Source: an uncultured Candidatus Actinomarina sp. (GTDB taxonomy: Bacteria; Actinomycetota; Acidimicrobiia; Actinomarinales; Actinomarinaceae). Taken from it: a stretch of DNA of 38,615 nucleotides. The notes under the pieces were generated by a model. It ran no database searches. It saw only the letters and a program-made list of their open reading frames with translations, and was not told where the DNA came from. Each line of letters opens with the position of its first letter. The stretch's first letter is position 1. Location of the stretch: assembly GCA_902628045.1 (NCBI GenBank), contig CACOLU010000008.1, positions 1 through 38,615 on the forward strand. The letters run 5' to 3'. Below are positions 31,339 to 38,615 of this stretch, in pieces. The translations under genes were made by a program, and so were the position numbers.

Positions 31339-31851
31339 CTACTTAATTGATTTTGCTAAGTTAAGTACATCTCTCATTGTTTTGACAATCTCATCAGCTT
31401 TGTAATACTTTCTAAATAAGACTTTTCTTGAATTTACAAATGAATCCTCTACTCTTAATCTTCTTAGATTTTTCTTTGATGCCTCTATTAGCCCTTCATT
31501 TCGTTTTATAAATAGGTCTGTCAGATACTCATCATCTCCATCAAACTCACCTCGCCAATTAATCTTCAATCCCATATCAAAGCTCTCTGGAAAAAAAGCA
31601 AAGAAGGAGACGTATGTAGTTGAGGAACGTCCATGACTTCTTGTGTATACTTCTACCTCACATTTGAAACCATCAATTTCTCCAAAGATTCTTTTCTTTC
31701 TAAATAAATTTTTAGAGGTTATGATTGTAAAATCTAAAGTCTCTGAAGCATCAGAAAGTGCTTTATTTATTCGTTTATTTGATGAAATAATAAGCCATAT
31801 AATTCCAACTACAAATAAGATTGGTATTGTAATTGCAATTAACTTTTCCAT
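31339..31851 (-). CDS. Membrane-anchored protein of unknown function
   Basis: The 170-residue product has an N-terminal membrane helix (about residues 5-23) and a soluble alpha/beta domain with strands such as F-K-C-E-V-E-V-Y and T-Y-V-S-F-F-A-F-F. No family is recognisable. Minus-strand TAAAAT (31863-31858) ends six bases before the ATG, suggesting its own leaderless promoter, which would lie just beyond the strong minus-strand terminator hairpin at 31880-31943. Its end faces the small membrane peptide gene across 11 bases. Confidence 0.7.
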   Translation of the reverse strand: MEKLIAITIPILFVVGIIWLIISSNKRINKALSDASETLDFTIITSKNLFRKKRIFGEIDGFKCEVEVYTRSHGRSSTTYVSFFAFFPESFDMGLKINWRGEFDGDDEYLTDLFIKRNEGLIEASKKNLRRLRVEDSFVNSRKVLFRKYYKADEIVKTMRDVLNLAKSIK

Positions 31852-31870
31852 AATTTTATTTTAGAGATGA

Positions 31871-31943
31871 AATAATAAAAAGAACCAGCTCCAAAAATCC
31901 CTCTTTTCATATTTGGTCTTTGCTAGATTTTGGGCTGGTTCTT
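31871..31943 (-). terminator. Rho-independent terminator-like hairpin with T-tract
   Basis: Arms AAGAACCAGC (31880-31889) and GCTGGTTCTT (31934-31943) pair perfectly. With CC/GG and AAAATC/GATTTT the stem extends to about 18 bp with two single-base bulges and a 26-base loop. On the minus strand the stem is followed by a T-rich run (TTTTTATTATT), as expected of an intrinsic terminator. It would end a minus-strand transcript coming from the GAPDH gene or from a promoter in the gap. Confidence 0.7.
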
Positions 31944-32030
31944 CAATCCTGTTTATAGTGTGTGGCTATAAACCACACTCCGTTCTGTAATCCATATCCC
32001 CCTTTGTAGCTACCACCAAGCTATCAAGAA
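31872..32030 (-). ncRNA. Possible structured RNA or 3'UTR between GAPDH and its terminator
   Basis: The 272-base gap holds no convincing gene, but the minus strand reads as a structured RNA. A stem TAGCT/AGCTA encloses a T-G-G-T-G-G-T loop near 32010-32026, and two overlapping hairpins lie at 31951-31978. In those hairpins GTTTATAG pairs with CTATAAAC (8 bp) and GTGTGG pairs with CCACAC (6 bp), each using the other's loop, so only one can form fully. The terminator hairpin follows. Local G+C is visibly higher than in normal gaps here. I matched it to no known RNA family. Start is a guess, near TATAAA on the minus strand at about 32035-32040. Confidence 0.4.
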
Positions 32031-32123
32031 TTCTTTATACATTACATTTATAAATTGAAATTTCAGATGAGTAAGTAGCAAGTCTATCTGATATTCAGTA
32101 CTATTAAATACGGTGTTAAAAAG

Positions 32124-33170
32124 TTAGATATTTTTAAAAATATATCGATTGAAAATCTCCATCTTATCTTTCCAATCATTTTTGTAATAATGCTGTACTG
32201 TCCCAGCTACAGAGGACAATAACGCGTTGCCATCTTGAGGTGTAAAACAATAGCCAGTTAGTGTATTATCTTTGACATGTAATGACTGTTCAGCAACAAC
32301 ACCATGTGATAAAAGCCTTCCGTGGTATCCATGATCTCTACCGAAAGAGAAAACCTTATTTGAGGACATCTTCTCTGTTGCCATTAAGAACTCACTGCTA
32401 TAAAGGTCTTCCATAATCTCTTCGTATCGTATTGTTTTAGTAAAACGCAATGTAAACCACAAAGTGTGCATATATTGAGTTGGCAATTTGATTGCAGAAG
32501 AAAATAAATTTAACTTTTCACCTTCTTGCGCAAATAATTCGTGAACATCTCTTGCATGGTGTGTTCCAAACTCTTGATTTGAGTGCTTTGTAATAGTGGG
32601 TGATGGAGAAAATGAGTCATTTTGTGAAACATCATTGGCTCTTCTCAAGCATACAAATTGACCTTCAACAAGATCACGACCCTGATCCAATGCAAAAGTC
32701 TTAACTATTGATGCAATATTATGTGTATTACACGAGGCAATAAGATATTTGTTTGACTCATTTTCAAGGACATCATTATTTATACCCCAGGCAAAAAATG
32801 GACCAAATCCATGCTCAGATCCTTGAGCCATAAATCTTTTTGATTGATCAAGCGACGAATATATACTTTTCCAGTTTTCGTTGCCGCTTGGAGTGCAGTC
32901 AATTATTACATCAGCATCTTCGTATGCATTGTCTACGTCTTTAATTTCTGAAAATCCTAATTGTTTAAAATCTGATAACGTATCTGAAGTAGAGACAATT
33001 TTTGAACCTTTTCTAAGAAGTGCTTCGACTTTTCCTTTTTCATCTGAAAGGGGAGTTCTCTTAAAAAATAAAACATTATCTAGACCAAGAGCATCTTTGT
33101 GTTCTGCCAGCAAACCGATAAGAGGTTCTCCAATAGTGCCTGTACCAACAACCATCACATTTTTAGGCAT
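32124..33170 (-). CDS. Type II (archaeal-like) glyceraldehyde-3-phosphate dehydrogenase homologue
   Basis: The 348-residue protein fits the type II GAPDH family of archaea rather than bacterial GapA. It has a Rossmann start (V-V-G-T-G-T-I-G-E), I-I-D-C-T-P-S-G-N near 89-97 and the catalytic cysteine C147 in A-S-C-N-T-H-N (archaeal S-C-N-T-T-G). L-R-R-A-N-D at 175-180, T-H-H-A-R-D-V at 203-209 and the catalytic-type H235 in L-P-T-Q-Y-M-H follow. The family oxidises glyceraldehyde 3-phosphate with phosphate and NAD(P). Sequence is divergent, so a related aldehyde-phosphate substrate is possible. A G-rich GGGGGGAAA site precedes the ATG. It is divergent from PPDK across 56 bases, suggesting joint control of central carbon flux. 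Confidence 0.8.
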   Translation of the reverse strand: MPKNVMVVGTGTIGEPLIGLLAEHKDALGLDNVLFFKRTPLSDEKGKVEALLRKGSKIVSTSDTLSDFKQLGFSEIKDVDNAYEDADVIIDCTPSGNENWKSIYSSLDQSKRFMAQGSEHGFGPFFAWGINNDVLENESNKYLIASCNTHNIASIVKTFALDQGRDLVEGQFVCLRRANDVSQNDSFSPSPTITKHSNQEFGTHHARDVHELFAQEGEKLNLFSSAIKLPTQYMHTLWFTLRFTKTIRYEEIMEDLYSSEFLMATEKMSSNKVFSFGRDHGYHGRLLSHGVVAEQSLHVKDNTLTGYCFTPQDGNALLSSVAGTVQHYYKNDWKDKMEIFNRYIFKNI

Positions 33171-33226
33171 ATAGTTTCCCCCCTATATAATTAAAGAATA
33201 GAGGGGAGAAATTTTTAATTTACACC

Positions 33227-35881
33227 ATGGAAAATAAACAAATTTTTGAATTCTCTAAAAATAAAACTGACGGTGACTCGTCTCTCAATAACCTGCTTGG
33301 TGGAAAAGGTGCAAATTTAGCAGAAATGTCAAAAATGGGAATTCCTGTTCCTCCAGGTTTTACAATTACAACAGAAGTTTGCAACTATTTTACTGAAAAT
33401 AAAAAGCTCCCAGAAAATCTTTATAAAGATATTAAAGAGGCAGTCATTAAATTAGAAACTGTTTCTGGTAAGAGTTTTGGTAATGAGGGAACGCCACTCT
33501 TACTTTCAGTTAGGTCTGGTGGAAGAATCTCAATGCCAGGGATGATGGACTCTATTTTAAATATTGGTTTAAATGACAATAATGTGCAACAACTTGCAGA
33601 GACCTTTAACGATGAAAGATTTGCTTTAGATTCATACAGACGTCTAATTCAAATGTATTCGAATGTTGTATTAGGAGTTGAACATGATCGGTTTGAAGCA
33701 GTTCTAGCCAATAAAAAACGTTTAGACAATGTTGCATCGGATGCAGATTTTAATGTTGAGCAGCTTGAGTGGATAATAAATGCATATAAAAACACTGTAG
33801 AAAGGTTTACCAACGCAGAATTTCCACAAGACCCGTATAAACAATTAATGGGTTCCATAGAAGCAGTATTTAATAGCTGGCAAAATAAACGAGCTGCTAC
33901 TTATAGAAAAATTAATAATATACCGGATGATTGGGGAACAGGAGCAACAATTCAGGCAATGGTTTTTGGTAATCTTAACGATAAATCTGGAACAGGAGTT
34001 GCTTTTACAAGGAATCCATCAAATGGAGTAAAAGAATTATATGGAGAGTACTTAATAAATGCACAGGGAGAGGATGTTGTTGCTGGCATTAGGACACCAC
34101 ACCCGATAAGAAAAGATAAAAATGTTGAACAGGAGTCACTGGAGTCTAAGTTTCCTAATGTGTATAAAGAAATTTTAGAAATATCAACAAAACTAGAGAA
34201 CCATTTTAAAGAAGTTCAAGACATTGAATTTACAATCGAGAATGAAAATATTTATCTTCTTCAAACTAGAACAGCCAAAAGAACTGCTCAAGCAAGTGTA
34301 AAAGTTGCAATTGATATGCAAAAAGAGGGAATTGTAACAAAAGAAGAAGCTATAACAATGGTTGATGCAAACAATGTGACAAATTTACTTCATCCGCAAT
34401 TTGTAAAGTCTCAAAAAAAAGATTTATTAATCAAAGCATTAAATGCATCTCCTGGAGCTGCTGTTGGTGAAATTGTTTTTGATGCAGATAAGGCTGAGGA
34501 GGAAGCGAATAAAGGAAGGGATGTTATTTTAGTCAGAGACGAAACAAGCCCAGAGGATATCCACGGTATGCATTCTTCTGTAGGAATACTAACAACTAAA
34601 GGTGGAATGACTAGTCACGCAGCAGTTGTAGCAAGAGGAATGGGAAAACCATGTATTGTAGGTGCAGAGAGTCTGATAATCGACATTGAATTAAAAACTA
34701 TCTCTAATGGCTCAATAACACTAAATGAAGGCGACATGATTTCAATAGATGGTGGTTTAGGCGAAGTATATATTGGTGAACTTGATTCTGAGCCTTCAAA
34801 GCTATCTGAGGAATTTAATACTCTCATGGAGTGGTGTGATGAATTCAAAAGTCTCAAAATACGCGCAAATGCCGAAACAATAATAGATACAGAAAAATCA
34901 CTAGAGTTTGGGGCAGATGGCATAGGTCTGTGCAGGACTGAGCACATGTTTTTTGAAGGTGAAAGAATAATTCCAATGCGAGAAATGATTATGTCAGATA
35001 CAAAACAGGGTAGAGAGAGAGCATTGAGTAAATTAATTACATATCAGATATCAGATTTTGAATCCTTATTTTTACTTCTTAAGGATAAGCCAATCACAGT
35101 AAGATTGCTTGATCCACCAATGCATGAATTTCTGCCAAAAAGTGATATTGAAATGACTGACCTTGGAAATGCAATTGGTGTATCACCAGCTCATATTAGA
35201 GAAATGCTATTAAAGCTATCGGAGAGTAATCCGATGTTAGGCCATAGAGGGGTACGACTTGGATTAAGTTATCCAGAAATTTATGAAATGCAGATAGAAG
35301 CGATTTTCAGAGCATCTTACAACTTGCAGAAAAATGAAAAGTTTGATATTTCTCCTGAGATAATGATTCCTCTGGTTATGAATTCAAAAGAATTAATCCG
35401 AATGAAAGAAGTTCTTATAGATAAAATTAATCAATTAGAAGATGAATTGAAATTTACTTTTAACTACACAATTGGAACAATGATTGAATTACCTAGTGCC
35501 GCCTTAAACTCTTCATCTATTGCAAAGTATGCAGACTTCTTTTCATTTGGTACAAATGATCTGACTCAAACAACTCTTGGGCTTTCGAGAGATGATGCTT
35601 CAAAATTTCTTAATACATATATAGAAAATGACATCTTCTCAATAGATCCTTTTGTTTCAATTGATCAAGCATCAGTTGGTAGGGTTGTAAAGATGTCTGT
35701 TGATGAGGGAAAAAAATCTAATAAGGAATTAAAAATAGGTGTTTGTGGGGAACATGCAGGAGAAGCAGAATCAATAAAATTTTTCAACACTCTCGAGATT
35801 GATTATATTTCGTGTTCCCCTTTCAGAATTCCAACAGCAAAACTTGCTGCAGCCCAAGCTGAAATAATTCAGTCTAATTAA
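33227..35881 (+). CDS. ppdK: Pyruvate, phosphate dikinase
   Basis: PPDK interconverts pyruvate + ATP + Pi with phosphoenolpyruvate + AMP + PPi. The 884-residue product has the full three-domain layout: the N-terminal ATP-grasp (L-L-G-G-K-G-A-N-L-A-E-M, S-V-R-S-G-G-R-I-S-M-P-G-M-M-D), the swivelling phosphohistidine domain with H464 in G-G-M-T-S-H-A-A-V-V-A-R-G, and the PEP/pyruvate barrel with C840 in G-V-C-G-E-H-A-G-E. L-F-x-x-R-T-E-H-M-F-F and S-F-G-T-N-D-L-T-Q are also present. TTTAAT seven bases before the ATG suggests a leaderless promoter. It lies divergent from the GAPDH homologue. PPi-linked glycolysis or gluconeogenesis is likely. Confidence 0.97.
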   Translation: MENKQIFEFSKNKTDGDSSLNNLLGGKGANLAEMSKMGIPVPPGFTITTEVCNYFTENKKLPENLYKDIKEAVIKLETVSGKSFGNEGTPLLLSVRSGGRISMPGMMDSILNIGLNDNNVQQLAETFNDERFALDSYRRLIQMYSNVVLGVEHDRFEAVLANKKRLDNVASDADFNVEQLEWIINAYKNTVERFTNAEFPQDPYKQLMGSIEAVFNSWQNKRAATYRKINNIPDDWGTGATIQAMVFGNLNDKSGTGVAFTRNPSNGVKELYGEYLINAQGEDVVAGIRTPHPIRKDKNVEQESLESKFPNVYKEILEISTKLENHFKEVQDIEFTIENENIYLLQTRTAKRTAQASVKVAIDMQKEGIVTKEEAITMVDANNVTNLLHPQFVKSQKKDLLIKALNASPGAAVGEIVFDADKAEEEANKGRDVILVRDETSPEDIHGMHSSVGILTTKGGMTSHAAVVARGMGKPCIVGAESLIIDIELKTISNGSITLNEGDMISIDGGLGEVYIGELDSEPSKLSEEFNTLMEWCDEFKSLKIRANAETIIDTEKSLEFGADGIGLCRTEHMFFEGERIIPMREMIMSDTKQGRERALSKLITYQISDFESLFLLLKDKPITVRLLDPPMHEFLPKSDIEMTDLGNAIGVSPAHIREMLLKLSESNPMLGHRGVRLGLSYPEIYEMQIEAIFRASYNLQKNEKFDISPEIMIPLVMNSKELIRMKEVLIDKINQLEDELKFTFNYTIGTMIELPSAALNSSSIAKYADFFSFGTNDLTQTTLGLSRDDASKFLNTYIENDIFSIDPFVSIDQASVGRVVKMSVDEGKKSNKELKIGVCGEHAGEAESIKFFNTLEIDYISCSPFRIPTAKLAAAQAEIIQSN

Positions 35882-35906
35882 ATATAAAAAGTTCATTTTT
35901 TTAAGA

Positions 35907-35912
35907 TATAAT
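35907..35912 (+). promoter_or_regulatory. -10 element of a probable leaderless promoter
   Basis: A perfect TATAAT ends seven bases before ATG 35920, with no ribosome binding site between them. Confidence 0.65.
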
Positions 35913-35919
35913 TGCTTTT

Positions 35920-36312
35920 ATGAATTACAAATTAATCAATAGATTAGACCCAATTGGATACCTTGGATTAGCACTGGTAGGTTTTATTATGCCAGAAGTT
36001 ACCTATAGAATATTTTTGTTTGATTTTTCTGCTGTCATGGCAGACAATCAGGCACTTATTATAAGATCAATAGGAATCCCAATTTATTTTGCCGCTATGG
36101 CTTTTTTCTTACTTGGAGGAAATGCTGAAAATGGAAAGCAGTTGAACCTAATAAGATACAGTGGTGGGCTTGGAATGGTAGCCTTTGCTGTATTTACTGA
36201 CTTTAACGGATTTTTTCTTTTTGGCTTACTTGAAATTAGTCTTGCAGTTGTAACAGGCAATTCTATAAAAAAAGAAGAAGAAGGTTCAAGTAGTTTTACA
36301 ACTGAAGAATAA
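35920..36312 (+). CDS. Four-helix small membrane protein
   Basis: The 130-residue product has about four membrane helices and an acidic tail (K-K-E-E-E-G-S-S-S-F-T-T-E-E). I do not recognise a family. Its layout (L-D-P-I-G-Y, G-F-I-M-P, a central I-P-x-x-F-A-A-M-A-F-F, N-L-I-R) loosely parallels the 135-residue membrane protein at the end of the cbb3-like operon, which may be a distant paralogue. It has its own leaderless-type promoter and stands between PPDK and fabI. Confidence 0.75.
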   Translation: MNYKLINRLDPIGYLGLALVGFIMPEVTYRIFLFDFSAVMADNQALIIRSIGIPIYFAAMAFFLLGGNAENGKQLNLIRYSGGLGMVAFAVFTDFNGFFLFGLLEISLAVVTGNSIKKEEEGSSSFTTEE

Positions 36313-36375
36313 TAAATAGTTTTATTTGCTGATACTTATTAACTATTTATATGGTCAAATAGTTATAGGAAAAAT

Positions 36376-37152
36376 ATGATTTTAAAAGATAAAAAAATTC
36401 TTATTACTGGAATTCTTACTGACAAGAGCATAGCTTATGCCTCTGCAAAAATTGCAATAGAAAATGGGGCAACAGTTGTAGCTACTGGCTTTGGCAAAGG
36501 TCTCCGTATTACTGAAAGAGCAGTAAAAAGACTTTCAGATGATATCAAAGTATTTTCAATGGACATTGAAAATCAAGATGAAGTTGATTCTGCAGTAGAA
36601 AGTGTAAAGCAAGAGGTTGGTAATTTAGACGGAATCTTACACGCAATTGCTTTCTCACCAACTCAAGCAATGGGAGGTAATTTTTTGAATACAGATGTAT
36701 CAGATGCTGTAAAAAGTTTTGAGATTTCAGCATTTTCTTTAAAAACACTAGCAACATCTTTTCAACCTTTACTTAACAATCCTTCTTCAATTGTTGCTTT
36801 GGATTTTGACAATTCTCAGGCTTGGCCCGGATATGACTGGCAGGGTGTTGCAAAGTCAAGCTTACAGTCAATAGTTAGGTATCTGGGTTACTACATGGGC
36901 AAAGATGGAGTAAGAGTTAACGCTGTTGCTTCCGGGCCTTTGGCTACAACTGCTGCTAAAAACATTCCCGGTTTTTCTGATATGAATGAAGAGTGGAATA
37001 ATAGAGCTCCTTTAGGTTGGGATACAAAAAACCCTGAGCCTGTAGCAAAAGTAGTTAATTTTTTGCTTTCAGATTTTTCTGAAGCTGTAACTGGAGAAAT
37101 TATACATGCTGATGGAGGTGTTCACTCAATTGGCGGTTCAATGCTTCCTTAG
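36376..37152 (+). CDS. fabI: Enoyl-ACP reductase, InhA-like FabI
   Basis: The 258-residue NADH-dependent enoyl-[acyl-carrier-protein] reductase does the last step of each fatty-acid elongation cycle. The dinucleotide loop is T-G-I-L-T-D-K-S-I-A (11-20), and the catalytic pair is Y153 and K160 in G-Y-D-W-Q-G-V-A-K. Several stretches look like actinobacterial InhA rather than proteobacterial FabI: V-A-L-D-F-D (139-144), G-V-R-V-N-A-V-A-S-G-P-L, N-R-A-P-L-G-W and P-V-A-K-V-V-N-F-L-L-S-D-F. AGGAAAAAT precedes the ATG. The gene faces fabF across three bases. Confidence 0.95.
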   Translation: MILKDKKILITGILTDKSIAYASAKIAIENGATVVATGFGKGLRITERAVKRLSDDIKVFSMDIENQDEVDSAVESVKQEVGNLDGILHAIAFSPTQAMGGNFLNTDVSDAVKSFEISAFSLKTLATSFQPLLNNPSSIVALDFDNSQAWPGYDWQGVAKSSLQSIVRYLGYYMGKDGVRVNAVASGPLATTAAKNIPGFSDMNEEWNNRAPLGWDTKNPEPVAKVVNFLLSDFSEAVTGEIIHADGGVHSIGGSMLP

Positions 37153-37155
37153 TAG

Positions 37156-38394
37156 TTAGTTTTTTGAAAAAACAAGTACTCCATTGTGACCACCAAAACC
37201 AAAGGAATTAGACATAGCTATATTCATTTCTTTATTGACGGCATTATTGGGAGTGTAGTTTAAATCACATTCCTCATCTTTACTGTTTAAGTTAATTGTT
37301 GGAGGAATTACACCTTTTTTTAGAGAAAGTAAGCAAACCATTGATTCAAAAGCTCCAGCACCACCAAGAAGATGGCCAGTCATAGATTTAGTCGAGGAAA
37401 TATCAACTTCATAGGCTTTAGCACCAAATAAAGTCTTAATTGCAGAGGTTTCGTTTTTATCATTTGCTGGTGTAGATGTTCCATGTGCATTAATATAATC
37501 AACATCATCCACAGATAAATTAGCATCCTTCAATGCTTTATCCATCGCTCTAACTGCACCTTCTCCACCTTCAGCAGGAGCTGTAATGTGGTGAGCATCA
37601 GTTGTAGATCCATAACCAACAATGTAACCATAAATTTTAGCATCACGACTTTTTGCAGACTCTTCACTCTCTAATATCAAAACAGTTGAACCTTCAGCCA
37701 TAACAAATCCATCTCTATTTTTATCAAAAGGACTGCAAGCCTCTGCAGGTGTATCATTTTTTGTAGAAAGAGCTCTTATTTGAGCAAAAGCCCCGATTGT
37801 CATTGGTGTAGTGCCAGACTCAGTACCTCCAGCTACTGCGATGTCCACAATTCCATTTTCAATCATATTTTTTGCTTCACCAACTGCATTTGCTGATGCA
37901 GCACATGCAGTTGTAATAGTTAGTGATGGTCCCTCTATTCCAAATTTAATTGCTACTTGTCCAGTACTTGAATTTGGCATCAACTGAGTTATTGCTAAAG
38001 GATTAATTCTTGAAGCACCTCGTTCATCGTAAACTCTTACAGCATCTTCTGTTGCACCAATTCCTCCAATACCGGTTCCAAATACGATTCCACAATTGGA
38101 ACCCATTCTCTTTTCTGGATTAAATCCAGCATCTAATAATGCCTGCTCTGCAGCATAAATAGATAGATGACCAGATCGGTCTAATTTACGTGCATGTTGT
38201 TTTCCCATGTATTCATTTGCATCAAAATTCTTGACTTCACCCGCAAAAGTCACTGGAAGATCAGCAGTATCAAAACTTGTAATATTATCAATACCAGATT
38301 TTCCATTGATAAGGTTTTTCCATGAATCTGAGACATTATTTCCAAGGGGATTAATTGTCCCAAGACCAGTAACTACGACACGCCTCTTAGACAT
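37156..38394 (-). CDS. fabF: Beta-ketoacyl-ACP synthase II
   Basis: FabF condenses malonyl-ACP with acyl-ACP to lengthen fatty acids. The 412-residue product has the expected length and the catalytic triad C164 (T-T-A-C-A-A-S), H304 (N-A-H-G-T-S-T-P) and H341 (T-G-H-L-L-G-G-A-G), plus the closing S-F-G-F-G-G-H-N. It begins eight bases after the acpP stop, so acpP-fabF are one minus-strand operon, in the usual order. The convergent fabI completes three steps of the same pathway in 2.3 kb. Confidence 0.97.
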   Translation of the reverse strand: MSKRRVVVTGLGTINPLGNNVSDSWKNLINGKSGIDNITSFDTADLPVTFAGEVKNFDANEYMGKQHARKLDRSGHLSIYAAEQALLDAGFNPEKRMGSNCGIVFGTGIGGIGATEDAVRVYDERGASRINPLAITQLMPNSSTGQVAIKFGIEGPSLTITTACAASANAVGEAKNMIENGIVDIAVAGGTESGTTPMTIGAFAQIRALSTKNDTPAEACSPFDKNRDGFVMAEGSTVLILESEESAKSRDAKIYGYIVGYGSTTDAHHITAPAEGGEGAVRAMDKALKDANLSVDDVDYINAHGTSTPANDKNETSAIKTLFGAKAYEVDISSTKSMTGHLLGGAGAFESMVCLLSLKKGVIPPTINLNSKDEECDLNYTPNNAVNKEMNIAMSNSFGFGGHNGVLVFSKN

Positions 38395-38402
38395 GATTCG
38401 AA

Positions 38403-38615
38403 TTATATTTTTGAATGAAGTAGATTTACAGCTTGGCCAACTGTTGAAACATCAGCAAGTTCTTCATCATCAATTTCAATTTCAAATTCATCTTCAAAGG
38501 CCATTACAACTTCAACTATTCCTAATGAATCAATTTCCAAATCTTCTTCCAATTTTGCATCCATTGTTACTTTTGATTCATCAATACCAAGATCTTCTAC
38601 AAAAAGACCTTTTAC
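38403..38615 (-). CDS. acpP: Acyl carrier protein, C-terminal 70 residues
   Basis: The frame enters from the right edge, so the start is missing. The visible 70 residues are strongly acidic and contain the phosphopantetheine attachment serine in E-I-D-S30-L-G-I-V-E, followed by the typical helix III region E-L-A-D-V-S-T-V-G-Q-A-V. ACP carries growing acyl chains for FabF and FabI, both encoded next door. The V-G-x-A-V and E-E-D-L-E-I-D-S-L motifs make the assignment secure. Confidence 0.93.
   Translation of the reverse strand, partial: VKGLFVEDLGIDESKVTMDAKLEEDLEIDSLGIVEVVMAFEDEFEIEIDDEELADVSTVGQAVNLLHSKI

Noticed and set aside
31951-31978. H-type pseudoknot from the two interleaved stems
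   Set aside because: The connecting loops would be zero or one base long, too short to span the stems, so alternative hairpins are more likely than simultaneous pairing.
31871-32040. RNase P RNA, because the minus strand reads ACAGAAC followed shortly by GGTTTATAG
   Set aside because: The conserved GAGGAAAGTC region and other P RNA elements are absent, and the needed upstream 250 bases are the GAPDH coding region.
31871-32040. tmRNA, 6S, 6C or SRP RNA
   Set aside because: No tRNA-like ends, no tag frame, no runs of six C, no SRP tetraloop or asymmetric loop sequence, and the terminal regions do not pair with each other.
1-38615. tRNA genes, CRISPR arrays, insertion sequences, prophage or attachment sites
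   Set aside because: No cloverleaf with T-loop consensus, no regularly spaced repeats, no transposase or integrase frame and no terminal inverted repeats were seen.

Overview
The window is AT-rich, gene-dense bacterial DNA, roughly one-third G+C by eye. Genes sit on both strands in short runs, often overlap by 1-8 bases, and convergent neighbours share bases at their stops. I see no rRNA, tRNA, CRISPR array, transposon or phage gene. The enoyl-ACP reductase is of the InhA type, several genes appear to be transcribed leaderless, and ribonucleotide reductase is the B12-dependent class II enzyme. Together these suggest a streamlined, probably marine, actinobacterium (Actinomarina/Acidimicrobiia-like). 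That placement is inference. The b6-type cytochrome b and the type II GAPDH are unusual for textbook actinobacteria, so another deep lineage is not excluded.

Layout. 1-1557: nrdJ (minus, cut by the left edge) behind two NrdR boxes. 1681-4378: membrane protein, GNAT-like transferase and GT4 glycosyltransferase, probably envelope or polysaccharide work. 4375-6529: two membrane-anchored alpha/beta hydrolases. 6596-7713: SAM hydrolase and a glutaredoxin-like protein. 7710-9129: RimK ligase, retropepsin-like RimB partner and a tiny membrane peptide. 9182-12704 (minus) and 12851-18246 (plus): a divergent respiratory region. 18256-19686: NfeD/SPFH pair. 19663-22835: LysE exporter, GNAT, dimethylargininase-like enzyme, YbaK and small unknowns. 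22878-27088: tryptophanase, lipoprotein, GH57 lipoprotein and a small membrane protein. 27098-31327: DUF1289, glycerate kinase, three-gene proton-translocating transhydrogenase and a 44-residue membrane peptide. 31339-35881: unknown membrane-anchored protein, a possible structured RNA, type II GAPDH divergent from PPDK. 35920-38615: small membrane protein, InhA-like FabI, FabF and the start-less end of acpP.

The most unusual part is the respiratory region. The plus operon encodes a b6f/bc-type quinol:cytochrome c reductase: a membrane protein, a 2x[4Fe-4S] ferredoxin, a b6-type cytochrome b with a cysteine at the heme c_i position, a subunit-IV-like protein, a Rieske protein and a two-heme cytochrome c. 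The minus operon looks like a cbb3 oxidase (CcoN-, CcoO- and CcoP-like). However, its CcoN-like subunit has only three histidines and lacks nearly all heme and CuB ligands, and its CcoO-like cytochrome has His where the axial Met is expected. A short N-terminal helical motif followed by an acidic or Pro-rich linker occurs on the two cytochromes and, in diverged form, on the cytochrome b C-terminal subunit of the other operon. In the two cytochromes the first 183 bp are identical. I propose that a catalytically dead oxidase-derived scaffold and a shared cytoplasmic docking tag organise electron transfer around the b6f-type complex. This is a hypothesis from sequence only.
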